A DNA stretch of 35,737 nt. Source: an uncultured Clostridium sp. Its GTDB lineage: Bacteria; Bacillota; Clostridia; Clostridiales; Clostridiaceae. Under the pieces are notes generated by a model that saw nothing but the letters and a program-made list of their open reading frames with translations, was not told the origin of the DNA and did not search any database. Of this stretch, positions 1-8,025 are shown one piece after another. Position numbers and translations under genes: made by a program. Numbering within the stretch: the stretch's first letter is position 1; every line of letters starts with the position of its first letter. The DNA lies in the NCBI GenBank assembly GCA_934755305.1, contig CAKVLD010000027.1:1-35737 (forward strand), in the 5' to 3' direction.

Positions 1-56
1 GTGTTAAGCACGCCGCCAGCGTTCGTCCTGAGCCAGGATCAAACTCTCAATAAAAA
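1..56 (-). rRNA. rrs: 16S ribosomal RNA, 5' end only
   Basis: Read on the minus strand, this stretch is the highly conserved beginning of bacterial 16S rRNA, with the GAGTTTGATCCTGGCTCAG primer-site motif followed by GACGAACGCTGGCGGCG. Only about the first 56 bases are present; the rest lies outside the left edge. The exact mature 5' end is uncertain by a few bases. The gene is transcribed away from the origin, like the gyrase genes before it. Confidence 0.97.
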
Positions 57-170
57 GTTTAATCTTACTCAAAAAAACTTACTCATAAAAAGAATTGCTG
101 GTTCTTAACTTATTTATATCTGTTCAATTTTCAAAGACCATTTAATGTGTCGCATCCAAGCGACTCATTT
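57..170 (-). other. 16S rRNA leader
   Basis: This is the transcribed leader between the rRNA promoter and the 16S 5' end. On the minus strand it contains GGTCTTTGAAAATTGAACAG, a motif commonly seen just before 16S genes in Firmicutes, where it usually belongs to the stem used for precursor processing. No protein gene is visible. Confidence 0.6.
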
Positions 171-199
171 AGTATATCATTCGCTTCAACATCTGTCAA
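171..199 (-). promoter_or_regulatory. rRNA operon promoter
   Basis: On the minus strand there is a -35 box TTGACA (199 to 194), a spacer of exactly 17 bases and a -10 box TATACT (176 to 171). This is a near-perfect sigma-A promoter pointing into the 16S gene. A second, weaker upstream promoter is possible around 297-326 (TATACT at 302 to 297), but its -35 box is poor. Confidence 0.85.
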
Positions 200-450
200 C
201 AAGTTTTTTAAACTTTTTTTAAGTTTTGTTGTTTCTTGTTTTTGTTTGTTGCCTCAGCGACGAGATTTATCTTACCATGATATAAAGTTAATATATAGTA
301 TACTAATCATGATTTAAGTTAATTAAATTAATATTTCTCTTCTTTTCTCTATTTTTTTATGTTTATCATATATTGACACACCTGGTGATGGTTACGTGTT
401 AATATTAACTCTTACAAACAAATTTCTTGTATTTTTAATATTAATTGATA
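200..450. other. Non-coding gap between gyrA terminator and rRNA promoter
   Basis: This AT-rich stretch has no convincing gene. It holds a 10-bp palindrome TAGTATACTA (296-305) between two similar copies of a CATGATxTAAGTTAAT-like sequence (near 277-293 and 308-323). These may be part of an upstream rRNA promoter region, but no function can be assigned from sequence. Confidence 0.4.
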
Positions 451-453
451 AAA

Positions 454-501
454 AAGTAGAAAGAGATTCAAAATTATTAAATTCTGAATCTCTTTCTACT
501 T
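454..501 (-). terminator. Rho-independent terminator of the gyrBA transcript
   Basis: A perfect 17-bp inverted repeat (454-470 with 485-501) encloses a 14-base loop. On the minus strand it is followed by a short run of T. It begins 16 bases after the gyrA stop codon, so it should end the dnaA-to-gyrA direction of transcription before the rRNA operon. Confidence 0.88.
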
Positions 502-516
502 ACAACAATCTCTAAA

Positions 517-2994
517 TTAAATTTCTGTATCTTCTTGAATAGTTTCCTCTTCATTTATGCTTTCTTCTGCTTCACCTGTATTAGCTATCTTTGTTATAGC
601 TACTACTTTTTCTTCTTTAGTAGTTCTCATTAGAGTAACCCCCATAGCAGATCTATTCGTAATAGAAATATCACTAACATTTATTCTAATAGCAACACCA
701 CTTGTATTAATAAGCATAAGCTCATCATCTTCTTTACACATTGTTGCACCAACAACTTTTCCTGTCTTTGGACTAATCTTATAAGTTATTAAACCTACTC
801 CTCCCCTATTTTGAACTTTATATTCACTTATAGGAGTTCTCTTTCCAAATCCATTTTCACTTATAACAAGTAATTCTTCATCTTCTACAGCTATATCCAT
901 ACATACAGCTATATCATCATTCTTTAAGTTAATTGCTTTTACTCCTGATGCTGTTCTACCCATAGGTCTAACATCTGTTTCATTAAACTTAACAGCGTAA
1001 CCATTTTGAGTAACCATTATTAAGTTTGCATCACCACGAGTTATCTTAACCTTAAGTAATTCATCACCTTCTCTTAAAGATATAGCTATTAATCCATTCT
1101 TACGTAAATTCTTAAAGTCTTCTAATGGAGTCTTCTTTACAATACCATGTTTTGTTCCCATGAATAAGAATCCTTCTTTATTAGAATCTTTAACACTAAG
1201 AACTGCCTGTATCTTTTCATTAGGCTCAATTGCTATAAGATTTATAATATTAGTTCCCTTAGCTGATCTACCAGCCTCTGGTATCTCATATGCACGTAAT
1301 TTATATACTCTTCCTCTATTGGTAAAGAATAAAACGTCTGAGTGAGTTGAAGTAATAATAACTTGATCTACAAAGTCATCTTCTCTTGTAGTCATAGCTT
1401 GAATACCCTTACCACCTCTTCTTTGAGCAGAATAAGTATCAGCAGATATTCTCTTTATATAACCATTTCTAGTAAGAGTTATAACAACTTCTTCTTCTTG
1501 TATTAAATCTTCTATATCTATTTCATTAACTACCTTTTCTATATGAGTTCTTCTTTCATCACCATATTTATTCTTTATTTCAGTTAACTCATCTTTAATT
1601 ACTGAAAGTAGTTTTTCTTCACTTGCAAGTATTGAATTTAAATATTCAATTTGCTTCATAAGCTCAGCATATTCAGCTTCTATCTTATCTCTTTCTAATC
1701 CAGTTAATCTTCTAAGTCTCATTTCTAATATAGCAGTTGCTTGCTTATCAGATAAATCAAACTTTTCTATTAATGTATTTTTAGCTATTTCTGAAGTTTC
1801 AGAATGTCTTATTATACTAATTACCTCATCAATATTATCTAAAGCAATTCTTAATCCTTCAAGAATATGAGCTCTAGCTTGAGCTTTATTTAATTCAAAT
1901 ATAGTTCTTCTAGTTATAACTTCTTTTTGGAAGTTAATATAGTGTGTTAAAACTTGCTTTAAATTTAAAACTTGAGGTTCATTATCTACTAATGCAAGCA
2001 TTATTACACCAAAAGTATCTTGCATTTTAGTGTGCTTATAAAGAAGGTTTAAGATAACATTAGGATTTGCATCTCTCTTAAGTTCTATAACTATTCTCAT
2101 ACCTTCTCTATCAGATTCATCTCTTAAATCAGATATACCTACTATTTTCTTATCTTTAACAAGATCTGCTATACTTTCTATTAACTTTGCCTTATTAACT
2201 TGATAAGGTATTTCAGTTACTATAATTCTATGTCTTGAGTTCTCTTCCTCAATTTCTGCTTTAGCTCTAACTACTATCTTACCTTTACCAGTTTCATATG
2301 CTGCTCTTATTCCTGCTTTCCCCATTATAGTAGCTGCAGTTGGGAAATCTGGTCCCTTTATTACAGACATAAGCTCTAAAACAGTTGTTTCAGGATTATC
2401 AATTAGCATTATAGTTCCATCTATAACCTCTTTTAAGTTATGTGGTGGTATGTTTGTAGCCATACCAACTGCTATACCTGATGAACCATTAACTAAAAGA
2501 TTTGGAAATCTTGAAGGTAATACTGAAGGTTCTTTTTCTTCACCATCAAAGTTAGGAACAAAATTCACAGTATCTTTATTAATATCTCTTAACATTTCTA
2601 CCGCTATTTTATTCATCTTTGCTTCTGTATATCTCATAGCAGCTGGACTATCTCCATCTACAGAACCAAAGTTTCCATGTCCATCAACTAACATATATCT
2701 CATTGAAAAATCTTGAGCTAATCTAACTAATGCATCATAAACTGATGTATCACCATGTGGATGGTACTTACCTAAAACGTCCCCTACTATTCTGGCACAT
2801 TTTCTGTATCCCTTATCAGGTGTTAAACCTAATTCTTGTAGTGAATATAGTATTCTTCTATGAACTGGCTTTAAACCATCTCTTACATCCGGTAATGCAC
2901 GACCAACTATAACACTCATTGCATAGTCAATATAACATCTTTTCATTTCATGATTAATATCAACAGGTATGACTTTTCCCTCATTAAAATTCAT
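517..2994 (-). CDS. gyrA: DNA gyrase subunit A
   Basis: GyrA is the DNA breakage-reunion subunit of gyrase, which introduces negative supercoils as an A2B2 complex with GyrB. The catalytic tyrosine is Y122 in AAMRYTE. The quinolone-determining region reads HPHGDTSVYD, with Thr at 83 and Asp at 87, numbering that coincides with E. coli. The GyrA box QRRGGKG, needed for wrapping DNA, opens the C-terminal beta-pinwheel. The length of 825 residues is normal. I chose the ATG at 2994 because GAGGTG lies 6 bases upstream; a GTG at 3003 in the same frame would overlap that site. The gene follows gyrB directly and ends at a strong terminator. Confidence 0.97.
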   Translation of the reverse strand: MNFNEGKVIPVDINHEMKRCYIDYAMSVIVGRALPDVRDGLKPVHRRILYSLQELGLTPDKGYRKCARIVGDVLGKYHPHGDTSVYDALVRLAQDFSMRYMLVDGHGNFGSVDGDSPAAMRYTEAKMNKIAVEMLRDINKDTVNFVPNFDGEEKEPSVLPSRFPNLLVNGSSGIAVGMATNIPPHNLKEVIDGTIMLIDNPETTVLELMSVIKGPDFPTAATIMGKAGIRAAYETGKGKIVVRAKAEIEEENSRHRIIVTEIPYQVNKAKLIESIADLVKDKKIVGISDLRDESDREGMRIVIELKRDANPNVILNLLYKHTKMQDTFGVIMLALVDNEPQVLNLKQVLTHYINFQKEVITRRTIFELNKAQARAHILEGLRIALDNIDEVISIIRHSETSEIAKNTLIEKFDLSDKQATAILEMRLRRLTGLERDKIEAEYAELMKQIEYLNSILASEEKLLSVIKDELTEIKNKYGDERRTHIEKVVNEIDIEDLIQEEEVVITLTRNGYIKRISADTYSAQRRGGKGIQAMTTREDDFVDQVIITSTHSDVLFFTNRGRVYKLRAYEIPEAGRSAKGTNIINLIAIEPNEKIQAVLSVKDSNKEGFLFMGTKHGIVKKTPLEDFKNLRKNGLIAISLREGDELLKVKITRGDANLIMVTQNGYAVKFNETDVRPMGRTASGVKAINLKNDDIAVCMDIAVEDEELLVISENGFGKRTPISEYKVQNRGGVGLITYKISPKTGKVVGATMCKEDDELMLINTSGVAIRINVSDISITNRSAMGVTLMRTTKEEKVVAITKIANTGEAEESINEEETIQEDTEI

Positions 2995-3015
2995 GTACTT
3001 CACCTCATATTAGTA

Positions 3016-4926
3016 CTATATATCTAAGTTACTTACTTTCTTAGCATTTTGTTGTATAAATTCTCTTCTAGGTTCTACTTTATCTCCCATTAAAATAGTG
3101 AATATTTCATCTGCTTCCATAGCATCTTCTACAGTTGCTTTTAATAATATTCTCTTTTCTGGATCCATTGTAGTATCCCACAATTGTTCTGCATTCATTT
3201 CTCCAAGACCTTTGTATCTTTGAATGCTAGTTGAACTATCTTTACCCCCAAATTCTTCTAAAATTCTTTCAAGTTCTTCATCACTATATGCATAAGCTTC
3301 TTTTTTATTCTTATTTACTTTATATAATGGTGGTTGAGCTATATAAACATGCCCTCCATCAATTAAATCTCTCATGTATCTATAGAAGAATGTTAGTAAT
3401 AAAGTTCTTATGTGAGCTCCATCAACATCGGCATCTGTCATGATAATTATTCTATGATATCTTATTTTTTCTATATCAAAATCTGCACCAATACCAGCAC
3501 CAAAAGCTGTAATCATTGATCGTATAGTATCCGCATTTAATATTCTATCTAATCTTTGTTTTTCTACGTTTAATATCTTACCTCTTAATGGTAATATAGC
3601 TTGGAATTTTCTATTTCTTCCTTGCTTAGCTGAACCACCCGCAGAATCCCCTTCGACTATATATATTTCACATTCTCTAGGATCTTTAGAAGAACAATCT
3701 GCTAATTTCCCAGGTAATGATGAACGTTCTAACACTGATTTTCTAGTTAACTCTCTTGCTTTTCTAGCTGCATCTCTAGCTCTTGCTGCCATTAAAGCTT
3801 TATCTATAATTATTTTTGATATTGCTGGATTTTCTTCTAAGAATACTCCAACACCTTCTCCAACAATTGAATCTACTATACCTCTTACTTCACTATTTCC
3901 TAATTTTGTCTTTGTTTGACCTTCAAATTGTGGTTCACTAATTTTAACTGATATTACAGAAGTTAGACCTTCTCTTATATCATCACCAGATAAGTTTTTA
4001 TCATTTTCTTTTAAATGACCAAACTTCTTAGCATAATCATTAAGAACTCTAGTTAAGGCTGTCTTAAATCCTACTAAGTGAGTACCACCTTCAATAGTAT
4101 CTATATTATTAGCAAATGAAAAAATATTTTCATTGTATCCATCATTATATTGAAGAGCTACTTCTACAGATATACCGTCCTTTACGCCTTCTACATATAT
4201 AGGTTCTTTATGTAACGCTTCTTTATTTCTGTTTAAGTATGATACGAAAGATTTTATTCCACCTTCATAATGGAATACTTCTTTTTTATCTTCTCTTTTA
4301 TCTATTAATGTTATATTTATTCCTTTATTTAAGAATGCTAATTCTCTTAATCTTTGAGAAAGTACATTAAAATCATATATAACATCATCAAATATTTCTG
4401 GATCTGGTTTAAAGTATGTTTTAGTTCCAGTTTCTTCACTATTACCTACAACTTGTAGTTCAGTTAAAACCTTACCTTTTGCATATTCTTGTTGCCAAAG
4501 ATGACCTTCTCTTTTTACTGTTACGACACATTTTTCTGAAAGAGCATTAACAACTGAAGCACCAACTCCATGTAATCCTCCTGAAACCTTGTATCCTCCA
4601 CCACCGAATTTTCCTCCGGCATGAAGTATAGTCATAATAACTTCTACAGTAGATTTATGCATTTTAGGATGCATACCAACTGGCATACCTCTTCCGTTAT
4701 CTTCTACTTCTATAGAATTATCTTCGTTAATTGTAACTAGTATAGTAGTACAATACCCAGCTAAAGCTTCATCAATACTATTATCAACTATTTCATAAAC
4801 TAAATGATGTAATCCTCTTGAACTAGTACTTCCAATGTACATACCTGGTCTTTTTCTAACAGCTTCTAGCCCTTCTAGAACCTGTATCTGATTCTCATCG
4901 TAATTTTGTTTGTTTTGTTCCAACAT
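3016..4926 (-). CDS. gyrB: DNA gyrase subunit B
   Basis: GyrB is the ATPase subunit of gyrase. The GHKL ATP-binding domain shows EDNGRGMPVG and GGLHGVGASVVNALS. The transducer domain carries the QTKTKLGN motif. The TOPRIM domain has EGDSAGGSAKQGRNR and the metal-binding DADVDGAHI. The C-terminal segment ends in the usual RREFIQQNA region. At 636 residues it has the short Gram-positive form, without the proteobacterial insert. The ATG has AGGAGG 6 bases upstream. The spacing to gyrA, with its ATG start, is 21 bases, and to remB 56 bases, consistent with one operon leading from dnaA. Confidence 0.97.
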   Translation of the reverse strand: MLEQNKQNYDENQIQVLEGLEAVRKRPGMYIGSTSSRGLHHLVYEIVDNSIDEALAGYCTTILVTINEDNSIEVEDNGRGMPVGMHPKMHKSTVEVIMTILHAGGKFGGGGYKVSGGLHGVGASVVNALSEKCVVTVKREGHLWQQEYAKGKVLTELQVVGNSEETGTKTYFKPDPEIFDDVIYDFNVLSQRLRELAFLNKGINITLIDKREDKKEVFHYEGGIKSFVSYLNRNKEALHKEPIYVEGVKDGISVEVALQYNDGYNENIFSFANNIDTIEGGTHLVGFKTALTRVLNDYAKKFGHLKENDKNLSGDDIREGLTSVISVKISEPQFEGQTKTKLGNSEVRGIVDSIVGEGVGVFLEENPAISKIIIDKALMAARARDAARKARELTRKSVLERSSLPGKLADCSSKDPRECEIYIVEGDSAGGSAKQGRNRKFQAILPLRGKILNVEKQRLDRILNADTIRSMITAFGAGIGADFDIEKIRYHRIIIMTDADVDGAHIRTLLLTFFYRYMRDLIDGGHVYIAQPPLYKVNKNKKEAYAYSDEELERILEEFGGKDSSTSIQRYKGLGEMNAEQLWDTTMDPEKRILLKATVEDAMEADEIFTILMGDKVEPRREFIQQNAKKVSNLDI

Positions 4927-4982
4927 AGATTCCTCCTAAAAAATTATCAAATCTAATTAAACACGAAGGTTTAATATTGGAC

Positions 4983-5243
4983 CTACGAGTTATAATCTAT
5001 ATATGTTCTTTTACTTAAGGTAGCAGACGATATTGGAGATAAGTATATCTTACTCATCTTATTAACTTCAGCTACCACATAAGATTTTGGTGTTTCTTCT
5101 GTTATTCTTTCAACAAATCCATCTTCTTCTGCCATTCTTAAAAATTGACTTGTGTCTGCACTATACATTGTAGTTTCTAAATCAAAAATACCTATAATAT
5201 CTTTTATTGGAACTGTAACGTTCTCTCCTAAATGTAAAAACAT
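4983..5243 (-). CDS. remB: RemB family regulator (DUF370)
   Basis: This is a small 86-residue protein of the DUF370 family. In Bacillus subtilis the gene between recF and gyrB is remB (yaaB), linked to extracellular matrix regulation and related to the DNA-binding protein RemA. The start MFLHLGENVTVPIKDIIGIFD and the position between recF and gyrB match that family. The ATG has AAGGAGGG 7 bases upstream. Its role in a clostridium is not shown by the sequence; the Bacillus matrix-gene role may not carry over. Confidence 0.88.
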   Translation of the reverse strand: MFLHLGENVTVPIKDIIGIFDLETTMYSADTSQFLRMAEEDGFVERITEETPKSYVVAEVNKMSKIYLSPISSATLSKRTYIDYNS

Positions 5244-5258
5244 GAACTATCCCTCCTT

Positions 5259-6344
5259 CTAAGTGGATACCTTCCCATTTTCCACCTTAAATACTTTTGA
5301 ATTTGAATCTAAATATTCATTTATATCAGCTATACCAGTACAAGTTATAATAGTTTGGATATCAGTAATAGTACTCAATACATATCTTTTTCTATTAAAA
5401 TCAAGCTCTGATAATACATCGTCTAACAATAAAACTGGATATTCACCATTAATTTCTTTAATAATTTTTAATGATGAGAATTTCATAGTTAAAACAGCTG
5501 TTCTTTGCTGTCCTTGAGAACCATAACTTTTAGTTTCAACATCGTTTATAAATACAGAAAAGTCATCTCTATGAGGTCCTGTAGTAGATATTCCTTTATC
5601 TATATCTTTTTTTCTATTTTTCTTTAATAGCTCATAAAAGTCAGTTTTTATATCTTCTAAATTTTTTATAGAAGATATGTATTTAAAACTAATGTCTTCT
5701 TTACCTAAAGTAATTTCTTTATGAATCTCTTTTCCGTACTTATTTAATTTTTCTATATAACCTAATCTAGCTTTAATTATATATTCTCCAAATACTGATA
5801 ATTGTTCATCATATATGTCTAAAATATCTTCGTTTAAATTTCTATTTTTTAATACTATATTTCTTTCATTAATGACTTTATTATATTGAACAAGATTATA
5901 ATAATACTTTTTATCTAATTGACATAATTCCATATCTATAAATCTTCTTCTTATACCAGGAGACTCTTTTATTATTTTTAAGTCTTCTGGAGAAAACATT
6001 ACTACATTAAAGGTTCCAAAAAGTTCTCCAATTTTATTAATTTTTATAGAATTTACCTTTATAGCTTTTTTGCCATCTTTTAGTATGTTAATGTCTATTC
6101 GTTTATCAAGCCTACTCTTGCCGATACTTAAACTAATAAAAGAATTTGTTGAATTCCAATTAATTAATTCTTTATCTCTAGAAGTCCTATGAGATTTAGC
6201 AAAACCACAATAATAAATTGCTTCTAAAATGTTAGTTTTACCTTGAGCATTATCTCCCATAAACACATTAACATTACTACAAAACTCTAGTTCTAATTCT
6301 TTGTAATTTCTATAATTAACTAACATTAATTTTTTTATAAACAT
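5259..6344 (-). CDS. recF: DNA replication and repair protein RecF
   Basis: RecF is an SMC-like ATPase that helps load RecA onto gapped DNA and assists stalled forks together with RecO and RecR. The Walker A motif is GDNAQGKT at residues 30-37. The ABC-type signature region is GSQGQQRTAVL and the Walker B region is PVLLLDDVLSELD. The 361-residue length is typical. An AGGTG sits 8 bases before the ATG. It precedes remB with a 15-base gap and follows yaaA, so it belongs to the dnaN-gyrA gene string. Confidence 0.96.
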   Translation of the reverse strand: MFIKKLMLVNYRNYKELELEFCSNVNVFMGDNAQGKTNILEAIYYCGFAKSHRTSRDKELINWNSTNSFISLSIGKSRLDKRIDINILKDGKKAIKVNSIKINKIGELFGTFNVVMFSPEDLKIIKESPGIRRRFIDMELCQLDKKYYYNLVQYNKVINERNIVLKNRNLNEDILDIYDEQLSVFGEYIIKARLGYIEKLNKYGKEIHKEITLGKEDISFKYISSIKNLEDIKTDFYELLKKNRKKDIDKGISTTGPHRDDFSVFINDVETKSYGSQGQQRTAVLTMKFSSLKIIKEINGEYPVLLLDDVLSELDFNRKRYVLSTITDIQTIITCTGIADINEYLDSNSKVFKVENGKVST

Positions 6345-6418
6345 ACATATACACCTATATAATTATATCATATTAAAGAAATAAACGCTAAAATCATAAT
6401 TATTTAAGAAATTAAAAT

Positions 6419-6625
6419 TTATATAACTTTATAGTCTTTCCCATCAAAAGATACTACATCATCTGGTCTAATTTTTTTTCCTCTTTGAGTACAAATTTCT
6501 CCGTTAACTTTTACCATTTCATCGTAGATGTACATTTTAGCTTCTGATCCAAGAGAAGCTATTCCGCACCATTTTAAAAATGCATCTAATTTTATAAATT
6601 CTGTATTAATTTTTATTTCTTTCAA
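6419..6625 (-). CDS. yaaA: S4-domain protein YaaA (RlbA)
   Basis: This 68-residue protein is almost entirely an S4 RNA-binding domain: IKLDAFLKWCGIASLGSEAK, then VKVNGE and the closing RxGKKIRPDDVVSFDGKDY. The homologous gene in other Firmicutes lies between dnaN and recF and is linked to ribosome assembly. The only workable start is TTG at 6625, because an in-frame TAA lies 9 bases upstream. The nearest good ribosome binding site, AGGAGG (+ strand 6661-6666), lies 35 bases away and overlaps the dnaN stop codon. A small hairpin lies between them (see findings). Confidence 0.9.
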   Translation of the reverse strand: MKEIKINTEFIKLDAFLKWCGIASLGSEAKMYIYDEMVKVNGEICTQRGKKIRPDDVVSFDGKDYKVI

Positions 6626-6634
6626 ACCGTTTTA

Positions 6635-6659
6635 TGCATAAAATATGAATATTTATGCA
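6635..6659 (-). promoter_or_regulatory. Hairpin between ribosome binding site and TTG start of yaaA
   Basis: TGCATAAA (6635-6642) and TTTATGCA (6652-6659) form an 8-bp inverted repeat with a 9-base loop. If folded, it would shorten the distance from AGGAGG (6661-6667) to the TTG start (6625) from about 35 to about 10 bases. The stem is AT-rich and so weak; its first arm can also pair with itself as a palindrome. Confidence 0.45.
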
Positions 6660-6665
6660 ATCCTC

Positions 6666-7766
6666 CTATCTGATTAATCTAACTGGTAATACTAAGTACT
6701 TGTAAGAATCTGTTTGTTTTGCCTTTATAACACATGGAGTAACACTTGATGTCATTTCTAAAATTACAGTATCATCTTCCATATTCTTTAGTACGTCTAA
6801 TAAATATCTAGAATTAAATGCAATTTGAACTCCTTCTCCTTGCAAATTTATCCCCACTTCTTCTCTTACCTTACCAAATTGAGAGTTTGAAGTTAAAACT
6901 AAAATATCTTCTTGGAAATCTAATTTTATTAAATTACTATTTCCTTCCTTAGCCATTAGGGAAGCTCTTTCAATACCGTTTTGTAATTCTTGTTTATTTA
7001 TTTCTACTAATAGCTTGTGTTCTTGAGGTAATAATGAATTATAATTCACATATTTTCCATCAAGTAACCTTGAAATAACTTTTGTATGTTCTAAATTGAA
7101 TAATATATGATTATTTGTGAATGTTATGTTTACTAAAGAATCAACATCTTCAAGTATCTTTGATACTTCATTTAAAGTTTTGCCAGGAATAACTACTTCT
7201 ATATCAAAATCATTGTCTAGATATTCAGATTTTATAGCTAATCTATATCCATCAAGCGCAACTAAGTTTAATTTTTTATCTTTTAATTCAAAAAGAATAC
7301 CTTGTAAAATAGGACGAGTCTCATCTTGAGCTATAGCGAAAGATGTACTTTTTATCATATTTTTTAATATGTTTTGTGGTACTTCTATTTGCTTATCTTC
7401 ATCTATTGTTGGTAAAGATGGAAATTCATCTGATTTCATATAAACTATATTAAATACTGACTTTTGGCATGTTATTTGAATAGTGTCGTTTTCTATTATT
7501 TCAATTTTTATATCTGAATTTGGTAGCTTTCTTATAATTTCACCAAACATTTTAGAATCTATAACAACTGAGCCTTCTTCTATAACATCAGCTTCTACTT
7601 GAGTTTCTATAGAAACATCCATATCTGATCCTATTAAAGTTAGACCTTGTTTAGTTGCATTTATATAAATACCTTCAAGTATAGGCATTGTTGATTTTCC
7701 TGTAATAGCTTTTTGGGTAATTAAAATACCTTCTTGTAATTTTTGTTTTTCACATATAAAAATCAT
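6666..7766 (-). CDS. dnaN: DNA polymerase III beta subunit (sliding clamp)
   Basis: DnaN is the ring-shaped processivity clamp of the replicative polymerase. The 366-residue length and three-domain layout fit. It begins MIFICEKQKLQEGILITQKAI and ends in the family-typical VLPVRLIR, next to the hydrophobic cleft that binds polymerase and other partners. The ATG has AGGAGGT 6 bases upstream. It follows dnaA across an intergenic region that is part of oriC. It is probably co-transcribed with dnaA; a TATAAT-like -10 at 7811 to 7806 could give an additional promoter but lacks a good -35 box. Confidence 0.97.
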   Translation of the reverse strand: MIFICEKQKLQEGILITQKAITGKSTMPILEGIYINATKQGLTLIGSDMDVSIETQVEADVIEEGSVVIDSKMFGEIIRKLPNSDIKIEIIENDTIQITCQKSVFNIVYMKSDEFPSLPTIDEDKQIEVPQNILKNMIKSTSFAIAQDETRPILQGILFELKDKKLNLVALDGYRLAIKSEYLDNDFDIEVVIPGKTLNEVSKILEDVDSLVNITFTNNHILFNLEHTKVISRLLDGKYVNYNSLLPQEHKLLVEINKQELQNGIERASLMAKEGNSNLIKLDFQEDILVLTSNSQFGKVREEVGINLQGEGVQIAFNSRYLLDVLKNMEDDTVILEMTSSVTPCVIKAKQTDSYKYLVLPVRLIR

Positions 7767-8025
7767 ATATTGACCTCCTAATTATCAACAGTTTTCTATC
7801 CCCATATTATAGTATAGAGATGATAATATTTATATTAATAGTAGTAATAGGGCTTGTGGATTTGTGGATAACTTAATTAAACTAAGTTATTAACACATAA
7901 AATGCAAAAAAATAGTGTGGATAAGTTGTTGAAAGAAATTACACCTTATCCACAGTATTAACAAAAAAAACGCTTTTTAAAAGTTACCCACAATCTATTC
8001 ACTGGTTATTATCCACAAATGTGAA
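7767..8025. other. oriC: oriC, dnaA-dnaN part: DnaA boxes and unwinding region
   Basis: The gap between dnaN and dnaA has exact DnaA boxes (TTATCCACA) at 7946-7954 and 8009-8017 on the plus strand, and at 7863-7871 and 7916-7924 on the minus strand. One-mismatch boxes lie at 7782-7790 and 7984-7992, and a degenerate box at 7855-7863 abuts the 7863 box. Towards dnaN there is an AT-rich stretch and a DnaA-trio. This matches the incC side of the Bacillus-type bipartite origin, where DNA first opens. Confidence 0.92.
7801..7850 (+). other. DNA unwinding element with DnaA-trio
   Basis: An AT-rich stretch (7804-7838) is followed by TAG-TAG-TAA-TAG (7839-7850), then GGGC and two abutting DnaA boxes (7855-7871). 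This order of AT-rich DNA, trinucleotide repeat, short G/C spacer and DnaA box is the basal unwinding architecture described for B. subtilis, in which DnaA extends from the double-stranded boxes onto one strand through the trio. Confidence 0.75.

Noticed and set aside
379..400. Short stretch CCTGGTGATGGTTACGTG resembling the start of 5S rRNA
   Set aside because: Only about 18 bases look similar, the orientation is opposite to the rRNA operon, and no 5S body follows; chance is more likely.
373..401. TTGACA on the plus strand upstream of the rRNA region
   Set aside because: No -10 box lies at a workable spacing (GTGTTA at 17 bases), and there is no plus-strand gene downstream.
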